NCBI GenBank assembly: GCA_016703325.1
Contig: JADJCH010000060.1
Location: 10,633-74,632, forward strand
Reading direction: 5' to 3'
Source of the DNA: Burkholderiales bacterium
GTDB taxonomy: Bacteria; Pseudomonadota; Gammaproteobacteria; Burkholderiales; Burkholderiaceae_C
DNA length: 64,000 nucleotides
The notes under the pieces: model-generated
Told to the model about the DNA's origin: nothing
What the model saw: only the letters and a program-made list of their open reading frames with translations
Databases searched by the model: none
Position numbers and translations under genes: made by a program
Shown: in pieces, positions 38,737 to 46,878 of the stretch
How the letters are laid out: every line of letters begins with the position of its first letter
Numbering within the stretch: the first letter of the stretch is position 1

Positions 38737-39667
38737 CTACTGGGCTGGCCGCTCGGGTGCCGGCATGGGCGCGGGTTCGGCTGCCGGCCTGTCCGAGGTC
38801 TGATCCAGTGGGCTGATCACCCGGCGCAGCAGATCGGTGCCACGGCGGCGTACAGGCTCGTGGTGTCCAGCCGCTTGTGCCCGAGCAGCACCTGGATGAC
38901 ACGGATGTCGACCTTCTGCTCCAGCAGATGGGTGGCAAAGGCATGGCGCAGGCCATGGCGTGATGCGCTTGTCGATGCCGGCGGTGGCGGCAGCCAGATG
39001 CACGGCGCGGTTGAGCTGGCGCGCGCTCACGTGGTCGGTGGGGTCCAGGCCAGGGAACAACCAACCACCGTGGCGGACCTTGCCCTGGGCGTGTCCAAGC
39101 CGCCACCAGGCGCGCAGCCGCTCCAGCAGCACGGGACTGAGCATGGCGTATCGGTCCTTGCGGCCCTTGCCCTGCTCCACGCGCAGGTCATGCGCTCGCC
39201 GTCGATGTCCCCGACCTTGAGCGAGACCACCTCGCTGACGCGCAGGCCTGCACCGTAGGCCACCGACATGGCGGCCTGGTGCTTGAGGTTGGGCGCTGCC
39301 GCGATCAGGCGGCCCACTTCCTCGGGGCTCAGGATGACCGGCAGCTTGCGCGGCACGGCCACGTGCGTCATCTTGAGCATGAGCTCGGGGCGGCCCAGCG
39401 TGATGTCGAAGAAGAACTTCAGACCGGTCAGCGTGGCGTTGATGGTGACCGGGCCGGTGCCGGTGTCGACGAGGTGCAGCTGGAAGCGGCGCAGGTCCTC
39501 GGCGGTGGCGGTGTGTGGCGAGCGTCCCAGGAAGGCGGCAAGCTTGCGCACGGCGCGGATGTAGCCCTCCTGCGTGTGCTCGGCAAACTGGCGCATGCGC
39601 ATGTCTCGAGCATGCGCCGGCGCAGCGGCGAGACGGTGGCTGATGGGGTCGGGGTGGAGACACTCAT
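38737..39667 (-). pseudogene. IS91-associated tyrosine recombinase, frameshifted
   Basis: Pieces of a XerC-like integrase are distributed over three frames. FAEHTQEGYIRAVRKLAAFLG (split here) is the core-binding domain. AYGAGLRVSEVVSLKVGDID carries the first catalytic Arg. GLRHAFATHLLEQ is the H-x-x-R box, and LGHKRLDTTSLY contains the nucleophile Tyr. About four small deletions separate the frames, for example a missing base after RRRMLE and in MTLRVEQ. It lies 12 bases before the transposase gene, as in related IS91 elements. Confidence 0.83.
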
Positions 39668-39794
39668 GATCCTGCTCCTGTCGATGACCGAGGCGGATTG
39701 CCTCGATCGCCAACATCGCAGAGTCAGGGCTGCAACGAACAGCCGCCGACGTCGCCAGAGCGCCTACCGCGAGAGCGGTTTAGTCCCCAGCACG

Positions 39795-40166
39795 ATGGCG
39801 GTCTTCGCGCACGTCGAGCATCTGGTGCTGGAGTTCACCACCGCCGCGCGCACCAAGACCGAGACGCTGCGCACGGACCCGGCCATCTTCGATGTCTGGT
39901 CCCGCTTCGTCACCACCGGAGAGCGGCTGGCGCAGATCCAGCCGGTGATGCCCGCGGGCTGGACGCTGCAGGATGCACCCGGCGAGGCGGTGCGCCACAA
40001 CGAGGCCGACGGGCTGGAGCTGATCCGGCGCGGCCGGGACCTGATCTTCTACATCGCCCGCGCGCGTACCCCGATGCCCAAGAGCACACGCGAGTACATC
40101 GAGCGCTGCGAGTTCTACCGCCGCAACGGCCATCGGCCGTCGATGCCGGCGCCGCTGCCGGCCTGA
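39795..40166 (+). pseudogene. 3' part of the gene split by the IS91-type element
   Basis: About 123 codons with host-like codon bias, reading FAHVEHLVLEFTTAARTKTE and ending in a Pro-rich tail. The start of this part lacks its own ribosome binding site. The first codons here follow the element directly. The frame is compatible with continuation from the codon ending at 37195. It is a product of insertion, not a separate gene, although an ATG at 39795 could permit a short product. Confidence 0.6.
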
Positions 40167-40243
40167 GGGCGCCCCAAGCCGGCAGGCCGCGCGCGGCGGG
40201 ATGAGAAACCTGGCCCGGCCCGACGTGGCGCCTCAGCACCCCG

Positions 40244-40597
40244 TCAGAGCCCCACCAGCACCAGCCCGAGGGCGGCTGGCAGAGCCTGGATGAAGAGGAT
40301 GCGGCGGTTGGCGGTGGCTGCGCCGTAGAGCCCGGCGACCAGCACGCAGCTCAGGAAGAACACCCGCACGCCATGCCCGTCCGGGCCCAGGTACAGGCCC
40401 CAGAGCAGGCCGGCGGCGAGGAAGCCGTTGTACAGCCCCTGGTTGGCCGCCAGCACCTTGGTCTGGGCCGCGAACTCCGGCGTCAGGCCGAAGGCCTTCA
40501 GCCCGCGCGGCTTGTCCCAGAGAAACATCTCCAACACCAGGATGTAGAGGTGCATCAGCGCGATGAGCAGGACGACGAGGTTGGCGGCGGTGTTCAT
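40244..40597 (-). CDS. DUF1304 family membrane protein
   Basis: A 117-residue integral membrane protein with four helices and the DUF1304 features: LVVLLIALMHLYILVLEMFLW, then FGLTPEFAAQTKVLAANQGLYNGFLAAGL, ending in ALPAALGLVLVGL. Function is unknown. ATG at 40597 was chosen because the frame upstream enters low-complexity sequence. It is monocistronic. Confidence 0.85.
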   Translation of the reverse strand: MNTAANLVVLLIALMHLYILVLEMFLWDKPRGLKAFGLTPEFAAQTKVLAANQGLYNGFLAAGLLWGLYLGPDGHGVRVFFLSCVLVAGLYGAATANRRILFIQALPAALGLVLVGL

Positions 40598-40854
40598 GGG
40601 GAGATCGGGGCGGGGTGGGACGGGGGGCGATGCGCACGGGCAGAAGGCTTCAGCCTTCTTCAGTCTGGAGCCTTGCAGTTTGACGACTATCAAGCTTCGG
40701 GAGGCGGCGCCGAACTGGCGGGGATCTACCGATCATTCCACCAGATCGCGTCTTTTTCAGGTCTTCAGACTTGGACCTGTCCCGCTGCGTGGCGCCCGTC
40801 AGGGTGTCCGGCGCTGCCGGGCGACCTGAGAACCCCCCGCTTTTTGAGCTCGCC

Positions 40855-42423
40855 ATGTCCCTGCGTCACTCCTTCCGCCGCCGTCTGCAGTTCCTGATTC
40901 TGGCTGTGGTCCTGGCCGTCGCAACCCTGGCCGCCAGCGCGGTGTGGATGACGGCCCGCGAGATCGAATCCGGCCGACGGGCACTGCTGGTGGCCCAGGT
41001 GGATTCGGCGCACAGCATCGTCAACGGGTTCCTGGCGCAGGCCAAGGCGGGCAAGATGACGCCGCAGGACGCGCAGACGGCCGCCATCGCTGCCCTGCGG
41101 CATGCGCGTTACGGTGAGGGCGACTACTTCTACATCTGGACGATGGAGGTGGTGAGCGTGCTGCATCCGATCAAACCGGAGTGGGAAGGCAAGTCGAAGG
41201 CCGGCCAGATCAAGGACGGCCGGGGCGGCGACGTCCTTGCCGACATGGTGGCCGGGCTCAGGGCCAGCCCGGATGGGCGGGCCTTCGTCACGACCGCCTT
41301 CCCTCGCCCCGGACAGACGGAGCCTGCGGCCAAGCTCCAGTACCTCAAGGCGGTGCCCGAGTGGAACTGGATGGTGGGTTCGGGTGTGTACATGGACGAT
41401 GTGAGCACGGCCATTCGCCGCATGGTGATGCAGATGGCGGCCTGGGCGGCGCTGGTGATCGCCGTGATCGCCGGGGTCGGCCTGCGGGTCTACCGGGCGG
41501 TGTTGCGTCAGTTGGGCGGGGAACCTTCCACCGCGGCCGGCCTGGTGTCGCGGGTGGCACAAGGTCGGCTGAGCTCGGTCTCGTCCACGGCGCCAGTGGG
41601 CAGCCTGCTGGCCGATCTGGGCAACATGGTCCTGTCCTTGCGGGGCACGGTGGGGCAGGTGCGGGAATCGTCGGACAGCATCAAGGTGGCGGCCTCGGAG
41701 ATCGCAGCCGGCAATGCCGATCTCAGCCACCGGACCGAACAGACGGCGGCCAACCTGCAGCGCGCGGCCAGCGCGATGGAAGAACTCACAGGTGCGGTGG
41801 GCAACACCGCCACCTCGGCGCGTGAGGCCAACGACCTGGCGCAGTCCGCCGCCGAAGTGGCCCGCCAGGGCGGCGCGGTGGTGGGCGGCGTGATCCGCAC
41901 CATGCAAGACATCCACGGTGCCAGCACGCGCATGGCCGACATCATCACCTCCATCGATGCCATCTCCTTCCAGACCAACATCCTGGCGCTGAACGCTGCG
42001 GTGGAAGCCGCCCGCGCCGGAGAGGCGGGGCGTGGCTTTGCGGTGGTGGCTGGAGAGGTGCGCACCCTGGCGCAGCGCAGCGCGACCGCGGCGCGCGAGA
42101 TTCGCCAGCTGATCACCGGCAGCATCGAACGTGTCGATGCCGGCATGCAGATGGTGGGGCAGGCCGATGGAACGATGAAGGACATCGTCGACTCGGTGCA
42201 GGGGCTGGCTTCCATCGTCGGGCAGATCAGCCTGTCGGCGTCCGAGCAGAGTCGTGGCATTGCGGAAATCAGCCAATCCGTGGTCCAGCTCGACGAGATG
42301 ACGCAGCGCAATGCTGCGCTGGTGGAGCAATCTGCCGCCGCGGCCGCCAGCCTGCGCGACCAATCCGAGCGGCTGACTGCCTCGATCAGCAACTTCGTGA
42401 TCGAGGAGGCCCCCGTCCATTGA
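40855..42423 (+). CDS. Methyl-accepting chemotaxis protein with single Cache domain
   Basis: A 522-residue chemoreceptor. Transmembrane helix 1 lies at residues 12-32, followed by a periplasmic sCache_2 domain at about 40-185 (GDYFYIWTMEVVSVLHPIKPEW, split by the motif start; GSGVYMDDV). Transmembrane helix 2 is at 191-212, and a short HAMP-like linker follows. The cytoplasmic signalling hairpin has the tip QTNILALNAAVEAARAGE near residue 372. The C-terminus lacks the CheR-binding NWETF pentapeptide. sCache receptors often bind small carboxylates. The stop overlaps nothing, and the next gene begins 98 bases later. Confidence 0.92.
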   Translation: MSLRHSFRRRLQFLILAVVLAVATLAASAVWMTAREIESGRRALLVAQVDSAHSIVNGFLAQAKAGKMTPQDAQTAAIAALRHARYGEGDYFYIWTMEVVSVLHPIKPEWEGKSKAGQIKDGRGGDVLADMVAGLRASPDGRAFVTTAFPRPGQTEPAAKLQYLKAVPEWNWMVGSGVYMDDVSTAIRRMVMQMAAWAALVIAVIAGVGLRVYRAVLRQLGGEPSTAAGLVSRVAQGRLSSVSSTAPVGSLLADLGNMVLSLRGTVGQVRESSDSIKVAASEIAAGNADLSHRTEQTAANLQRAASAMEELTGAVGNTATSAREANDLAQSAAEVARQGGAVVGGVIRTMQDIHGASTRMADIITSIDAISFQTNILALNAAVEAARAGEAGRGFAVVAGEVRTLAQRSATAAREIRQLITGSIERVDAGMQMVGQADGTMKDIVDSVQGLASIVGQISLSASEQSRGIAEISQSVVQLDEMTQRNAALVEQSAAAAASLRDQSERLTASISNFVIEEAPVH

Positions 42424-42521
42424 GGCAGGCCATGCTGCCATGGCCGACTGCGACCGGAGGCCGGGCTCGCAGGGAGATGCCGCAGACCTGCCGTATCCTG
42501 CGGGGGCAAAGGGCCCCTGCC

Positions 42522-43772
42522 ATGTGGACACACTTCGTCGAGGCGCTGCGCCAGCAGTTCGAGAACCAGGTCTTCGCCGGCGGCGTTGCGCTGGGGCTGG
42601 TGGGGGTGCTGGCCGCCTCGCTGCGCCATGTGCCAGGCCTGCTCTGGTCGCAGCTGCAGCGCGCGCTGGTGGTCACCGCCACGCTGGACAGCCGCAACGA
42701 CCTCTTTCCGGCCTTTGTCGGCTGGTTGAACGACCAGCACTTCGGACAGAACAGCCGCTGGTTCACGGTGGTGAAGTCGGCGCCGGAGGTGGCGGAGAGC
42801 GAGGGGGCGGACGGTGCCGAGGACGCGCCGCCGGCGCTCCAGTACAGCCCGGCGCCTGGCTTTCACCTGTTCATCTACCGCGGCCGGCTGATGTGGCTGC
42901 GCCGGGAGCTGGTGGTCAATCTGCAGGTGGTCGAGACCTTTCACCTCAGCGCCCTGTTCGCCCCGCGCCGGCTGCTGGAGGAGCTGCTGGAAGGTGCGCT
43001 GCGCCATGCCGAGGCCAAGCGGGCGCACCGCCTGTCGCTCTACACCGTGGACCGCTGGGGCGAGGACTGGCGGCTGGCCGACAGCAAGGTGCGTCGCAGC
43101 CTGGACTCGGTGGTGCTGGACGAGGGTGTCGCCGCCCGGCTGCGAGACGACATCCACGGCTTCTTCGCCCGACGCGAGTGGTACGCCCAGATGGGCATCC
43201 CCTGGCGGCGCGGCTACCTGCTGTACGGCCCGCCCGGCACCGGCAAGACCAGCGTGGCCTATGCGCTGGCCGGTGAGCTGCGGCTGAAGCTGTGCACCCT
43301 GTCGCTGACCAACCCCAAGCTGAACGACCACAGCATGGCCGAGCTGCTGCAGCGCACGCCGCCGCGCTCGCTGATCCTGATCGAGGACGTGGACGCCTTC
43401 TTCGTCGCCCGGGAGAAGCAGGATGCGCGCATCGAGGTGAGCTTCTCCGGCCTGCTCAACGCGCTGGACGGTGTGGCCGCGCAGGAGGGCCGCATCGTGG
43501 TGCTGACCACCAACCACCACGAGCGCCTGGATGCGGCGTTGATCCGCCCCGGGCGCGTCGACCTGGCGGTGGAACTGGGCCACGCGACGGCCGAGCAGCT
43601 GCGCGGGCTGTTCCTGCGCTTCTTTCCCACCGCTGAGGGCGTGATCGACCCGCTGCTGGCGGACTACCCTGCGCAGGCCCTGTCGCCCGCGCAGATCCAG
43701 CAGGCGCTGATCGCAGCGGATTCGCCGCAAGCCGCACAGGCGGCGCTGCGAGGGCTGTGGGCGCCAGGCTGA
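42522..43772 (+). CDS. BCS1-like AAA+ ATPase
   Basis: A 416-residue membrane-anchored AAA ATPase. The N-terminal helix VFAGGVALGLVGVLAASLR (about 16-34) is followed by a BCS1-specific domain, then the AAA module. Walker A GPPGTGKTS lies near residue 237, Walker B LILIEDVDAFF near 285, and the second region of homology TTNHHERLDAALIRPGRVD near 330. In mitochondria BCS1 moves the folded Rieske protein across the membrane; bacterial homologues have no known substrate. It lies 98 bases downstream of the chemoreceptor and may share its transcript. ATG at 42522 chosen for the membrane anchor. Confidence 0.88.
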   Translation: MWTHFVEALRQQFENQVFAGGVALGLVGVLAASLRHVPGLLWSQLQRALVVTATLDSRNDLFPAFVGWLNDQHFGQNSRWFTVVKSAPEVAESEGADGAEDAPPALQYSPAPGFHLFIYRGRLMWLRRELVVNLQVVETFHLSALFAPRRLLEELLEGALRHAEAKRAHRLSLYTVDRWGEDWRLADSKVRRSLDSVVLDEGVAARLRDDIHGFFARREWYAQMGIPWRRGYLLYGPPGTGKTSVAYALAGELRLKLCTLSLTNPKLNDHSMAELLQRTPPRSLILIEDVDAFFVAREKQDARIEVSFSGLLNALDGVAAQEGRIVVLTTNHHERLDAALIRPGRVDLAVELGHATAEQLRGLFLRFFPTAEGVIDPLLADYPAQALSPAQIQQALIAADSPQAAQAALRGLWAPG

Positions 43773-43995
43773 CATCTTCCTGCCGCCTATGCCCCTCCCT
43801 GTGTCGGTATGCCGCAACAGGCCTGGATCGATGGCTGCGGAATGATCGCTTGTTGATTGCAGAAATGAAAATTCCGGCATCTGATACGGTACTCGGTACA
43901 GGCGGCGCGGGTTGGAGTCGGATCTGAACCTTCAACCACCGCGTCGGCCGATGGCCGGTGTGTCGATCCTTCCATCCTGAGCAGCGGGGGCTGTT

Positions 43996-46152
43996 GTGTT
44001 GAAAAAAATCTGTCTTGCCGCAGGCCTGTGTGCCTGCCTGGCGCCCGCCTGGGCGGCCAACGTGCTGGTCAATCCCAGCTTTGAGTCACCCGCCAATGCG
44101 ACCGGCTGGGTCGGCTTTGGCGGCACGCCTGTGATTGCGGCCAGCTCCGAACAGGCGCATGGCGGCACGCAGGCCGCGCTGGTGTCCGGTCGCAGCGCCA
44201 CCACGGTGGGCATTGCGCAGACCATCACCAGCCTGCTGCAGGCCGGCAAGGGCCACGATGTGCGGGTGTGGGTGCGCAACCGCCAGGCGGTGTCGGCCAG
44301 CTACTCCTTCGGCATCAAGCTGGTCGATGGCGCCGGCACCAAGTACGTCGTGCTGGACAGCCGCACCGTGCCCGCGGGCAAGTGGGTCAAGCTGGGCGGC
44401 TACTACAAGCACAGCCCCACGGGCACCGTGTCGCTGGCGCAGGTGTACCTGAACGGCCCGGCCGTCGGCACCGACTTCTTCATCGACGACGCCCGGCTCG
44501 ATCCGCCCGAGGCCTATGTGCCCACCGGTGGTGCGGACAGCGACTTCATCCGCGCTTCCGGCCGCCAGCTCGTGGTCGGTGCGGCCAACACACCGATCCG
44601 CCTGCTGGGCACCAACTTCGCCGCCTACGGCGACGAGAGCGACGTGATCGACTCGGTCCTCAAGAGCCGCGAGTTCGACCGTGAAGACTACGCTGCGGTG
44701 CGCGCCGCCGGCCTCAACGCGGTGCGGCTGAACGTCTGGTACCGGATGTTCGAGGACAACGCCTCGCCCTACGTCTACAAGCAGGAGGGCTGGGACTGGC
44801 TGAACAAGCAGATCGTCTGGGCCCGCCAGGGCGGCGTGCGCGTCCTGCTGTCGATGATGGCGCCGCAGTGCGGCTACCAGGGCAGCGGCTACACCGGCAC
44901 GTTCTGGACCTCCGGCAACGCCTACGGCTCCTGCCAGGATCGCCTGAAGGCGCTGTGGACCGAGATCGCCAGCCGCTACAAGGACGAACCGGTGATCGCC
45001 GGCTTCGACCTGATGAACGAAACCCTGCCGGCCAACAACGCCCAGTACCAGGCCTATGTGCAGACCCTGGCCGGCGCGATCCGCGCGGTGAACACCCGCC
45101 ACCTGCTCGATGTGCAGAGCTGCTTTGCCAGCGACTGCGCGGTGCCGCCGCTGATCGCCGACAGCAACGTGATGTACGACTTCCACCACTACGATCACTG
45201 GTACCACGCGTCCCAGTTGTCGTACGGCGGCAACCTGGGTGACAGCAACATGCGCTACGGCGACGCCACGTCGATGGTGCTGCCCTGGTCCTGGGACACC
45301 ACCGCCGGCACGCTGCTGGAGAACCCGCCCATCCCCACTGGCACCACCGCCTGGACCCACTACACCGGCAGCCCCTTCACCATCAGCGCCAGCAACGTGA
45401 TCGCCGCGGTGCCGGTGTTCATCGCCACCGCCAACACCGGCAAGGTCACCTTCGACGACTTCACCGTCACCGAGTGCGACCCCGCCGGCAACCTGGTGCG
45501 GGTGGTGCAGAACATCGACATGGAGAAGGCGCCGGCCAACCCTTACCTGCTCGAAACCTTCGACCCCTACCTGTCCTTCACCAGCAAGACCACCACCCAG
45601 CGCCTGTCGGGCACCACCGGCAGCCGGGTGATCGAGAGCACCGGCCACCGCGGCAGTGCTTCGGTGAGCATCTCCGGCGCCAAGGGCAAGTACCTGGTCA
45701 AGATGCCCAACCTTGCCTTCTCGGTGCGGCAGGGCTACAAGTACCAGATCTCCGGCTGGATCAAGGGCACGAGCGCCACCGGAAGCACCGGGGCGATGGG
45801 TCTGCAACTGCAGACCCACAAGGCCTACGTCACCCGCACGCCCTACACCAAGGCCTTCCTCGAAGCCAGCCTGCTGGAGTACGGCTTCCAGTTCTCTCTC
45901 AACAACAATGTGCCGATCAACGTCGGCGAATTCGGCCAGAACCCGCGCAACTTCACCGCCGATCGCGGCGGCCTGGCCTGGATGGCCGACACCCTGAGCC
46001 TGATGGCCCAGTACGGCGCCAGCGGCATGAACTGGAACTGGCACAGCGTCAGCTGGGGGGCGTACACCAACCTGTACGGCTACCCCGATGTGGCCAACCT
46101 GAACCAGCCGCTGATCGATCTGTTCAAGGCGCAGGGGATTGCGGTGTATTGA
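43996..46152 (+). CDS. Secreted GH5 family glycoside hydrolase with CBM-like domains
   Basis: A 718-residue exported enzyme, GTG start. Signal peptide MLKKICLAAGLCACLAPAWA. Residues 22-175 form a beta-sandwich CBM-like domain (VNPSFESP). The GH5 barrel begins around 190 (LLGTNFAAYGDESD, AAGLNAVRLNVWYRMF). The acid/base Glu is E342 in FDLMNE and the conserved HHY lies at 397-399. The nucleophile Glu E645 is in INVGEFGQ. Between about residues 430 and 610 a second beta-sandwich segment is inserted, so the barrel is interrupted. It probably cleaves beta-1,4 glucan or mannan in the periplasm or outside the cell. Confidence 0.88.
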   Translation: MLKKICLAAGLCACLAPAWAANVLVNPSFESPANATGWVGFGGTPVIAASSEQAHGGTQAALVSGRSATTVGIAQTITSLLQAGKGHDVRVWVRNRQAVSASYSFGIKLVDGAGTKYVVLDSRTVPAGKWVKLGGYYKHSPTGTVSLAQVYLNGPAVGTDFFIDDARLDPPEAYVPTGGADSDFIRASGRQLVVGAANTPIRLLGTNFAAYGDESDVIDSVLKSREFDREDYAAVRAAGLNAVRLNVWYRMFEDNASPYVYKQEGWDWLNKQIVWARQGGVRVLLSMMAPQCGYQGSGYTGTFWTSGNAYGSCQDRLKALWTEIASRYKDEPVIAGFDLMNETLPANNAQYQAYVQTLAGAIRAVNTRHLLDVQSCFASDCAVPPLIADSNVMYDFHHYDHWYHASQLSYGGNLGDSNMRYGDATSMVLPWSWDTTAGTLLENPPIPTGTTAWTHYTGSPFTISASNVIAAVPVFIATANTGKVTFDDFTVTECDPAGNLVRVVQNIDMEKAPANPYLLETFDPYLSFTSKTTTQRLSGTTGSRVIESTGHRGSASVSISGAKGKYLVKMPNLAFSVRQGYKYQISGWIKGTSATGSTGAMGLQLQTHKAYVTRTPYTKAFLEASLLEYGFQFSLNNNVPINVGEFGQNPRNFTADRGGLAWMADTLSLMAQYGASGMNWNWHSVSWGAYTNLYGYPDVANLNQPLIDLFKAQGIAVY

Positions 46153-46314
46153 CGCGGTCCAGTGGTGCCGGCTCGTCCTGTGCGTTCCACCTCGGGAGGA
46201 CAACATCGGGACGGGCGGGTGGTGCTCAAAGCTGCCGAGGCTGCCGCCCTCGTCCGCGTGGAGCATCCGCTCCATCATGGCCGCCTTCACCTCTGCGGTG
46301 CGGTCGGCCGCGGT

Positions 46315-46629
46315 TCATGGGGGTTGCCGCGGGCATCGGGCGGGCGCAGAGCCACAAGGCGCTGTACCGGGCGTCTGTTCCGCGGGTGTCTGTTCTGCGC
46401 TCAACAGGGTGATTGCCGCCTGCGCCTGCGCCTGTGCTGCAGGTGCAGGTGCAGGGATGGCCTCGGACGGGGGAATCCACTCCAGCCAGTCCGGTCCGAA
46501 GAGCTCGGCGGGGTGCTGAGTGCGTTCCGAGCCGTTGCCGCACAGCAGCACCGTGGCGCCGCAATACCGGTCGCAGCCCCAGCAGTTGCGTTCGGGGTGC
46601 GGTGGATTGACGGGAAACGGCTTGGCCAA
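46315..46629 (-). CDS. DUF3079 domain protein
   Basis: A 104-residue protein starting MAKPFPVNPPHPERNCWGCD. It carries the DUF3079 pattern of CWGCDRYC, LLCGNGSERTQHPAELFG and WLEW. Four Cys (CWGC, YC, LLC) suggest a small metal site. The Ala/Pro-rich C-terminal half is low complexity and probably disordered. The function of the family is unknown. A candidate FNR/ANR-type box lies about 85 bases upstream. Confidence 0.75.
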   Translation of the reverse strand: MAKPFPVNPPHPERNCWGCDRYCGATVLLCGNGSERTQHPAELFGPDWLEWIPPSEAIPAPAPAAQAQAQAAITLLSAEQTPAEQTPGTAPCGSAPARCPRQPP

Positions 46630-46712
46630 GCGCAGACCTCTGCGGACATGCTGGGGAGCAGGTTGCTGCCTGCGAACGCGGGCGAGTGTCGGCAGACATT
46701 GAGCAAAAGGGT

Positions 46713-46726
46713 TTGACGCAGGTCAG
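46713..46726 (-). promoter_or_regulatory. Candidate FNR/ANR-type box upstream of the DUF3079 gene
   Basis: The site reads TTGAC-GCAG-GTCAG, a close match to TTGAC/T-N4-A/GTCAA with one mismatch. It lies about 85 bases upstream of the DUF3079 ATG on the minus strand, and 150 bases before the efflux adaptor on the other side. Pattern-based only. Confidence 0.35.
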
Positions 46727-46847
46727 TGCGGGCGGCGATGCTGCAGTGTGAAGCTGGTCGCAGTGTCGGGCGGTGGTGTCGGCAGCCCCAGCGCCGCTTG
46801 CCGCTCAGGAATCAATCCCCCCCGTCAGGCCGGTGGGCTTTGAATGA

Positions 46848-46865
46848 GATACCATACGGGGTATC
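46848..46865 (+). promoter_or_regulatory. Operator-like inverted repeat upstream of the efflux operon
   Basis: The perfect inverted repeat GATACC-ATACGG-GGTATC lies 13 bases before the adaptor start codon, so a bound protein would block transcription or translation initiation. Sites of the form ATACC-N-GGTAT are typical of CsoR-family repressors, and a CsoR-family gene ends this operon. Confidence 0.6.
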
Positions 46866-46878
46866 AAGGAGACCTGAC

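Larger units (their letters stand above)
37196..39794 (-). mobile_element. Degenerate IS91-family element with tyrosine recombinase
   Basis: A 2.6-kb element, minus-strand oriented, carrying a tyrosine recombinase gene followed by an IS91 (Y2, HUH) transposase gene. This is a known IS91 subgroup. It splits a plus-strand gene. The boundary at the transposase 3' side is after CTTG (CAAG in element orientation), which is the classical IS91 target next to the ori end. The element shows no obvious terminal inverted repeats or target duplication, as expected for rolling-circle transposition. Both genes carry several frameshifts, so it is dead. The exact right (ter) boundary is uncertain within about 39770-39795. 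Confidence 0.75.

Noticed and set aside
38737..39667. The tyrosine recombinase considered as a prophage or genomic-island integrase
   Set aside because: It lies 12 bases before an IS91 transposase on the same strand, no tRNA or att repeat was seen, and the pair is a known IS91 subgroup.
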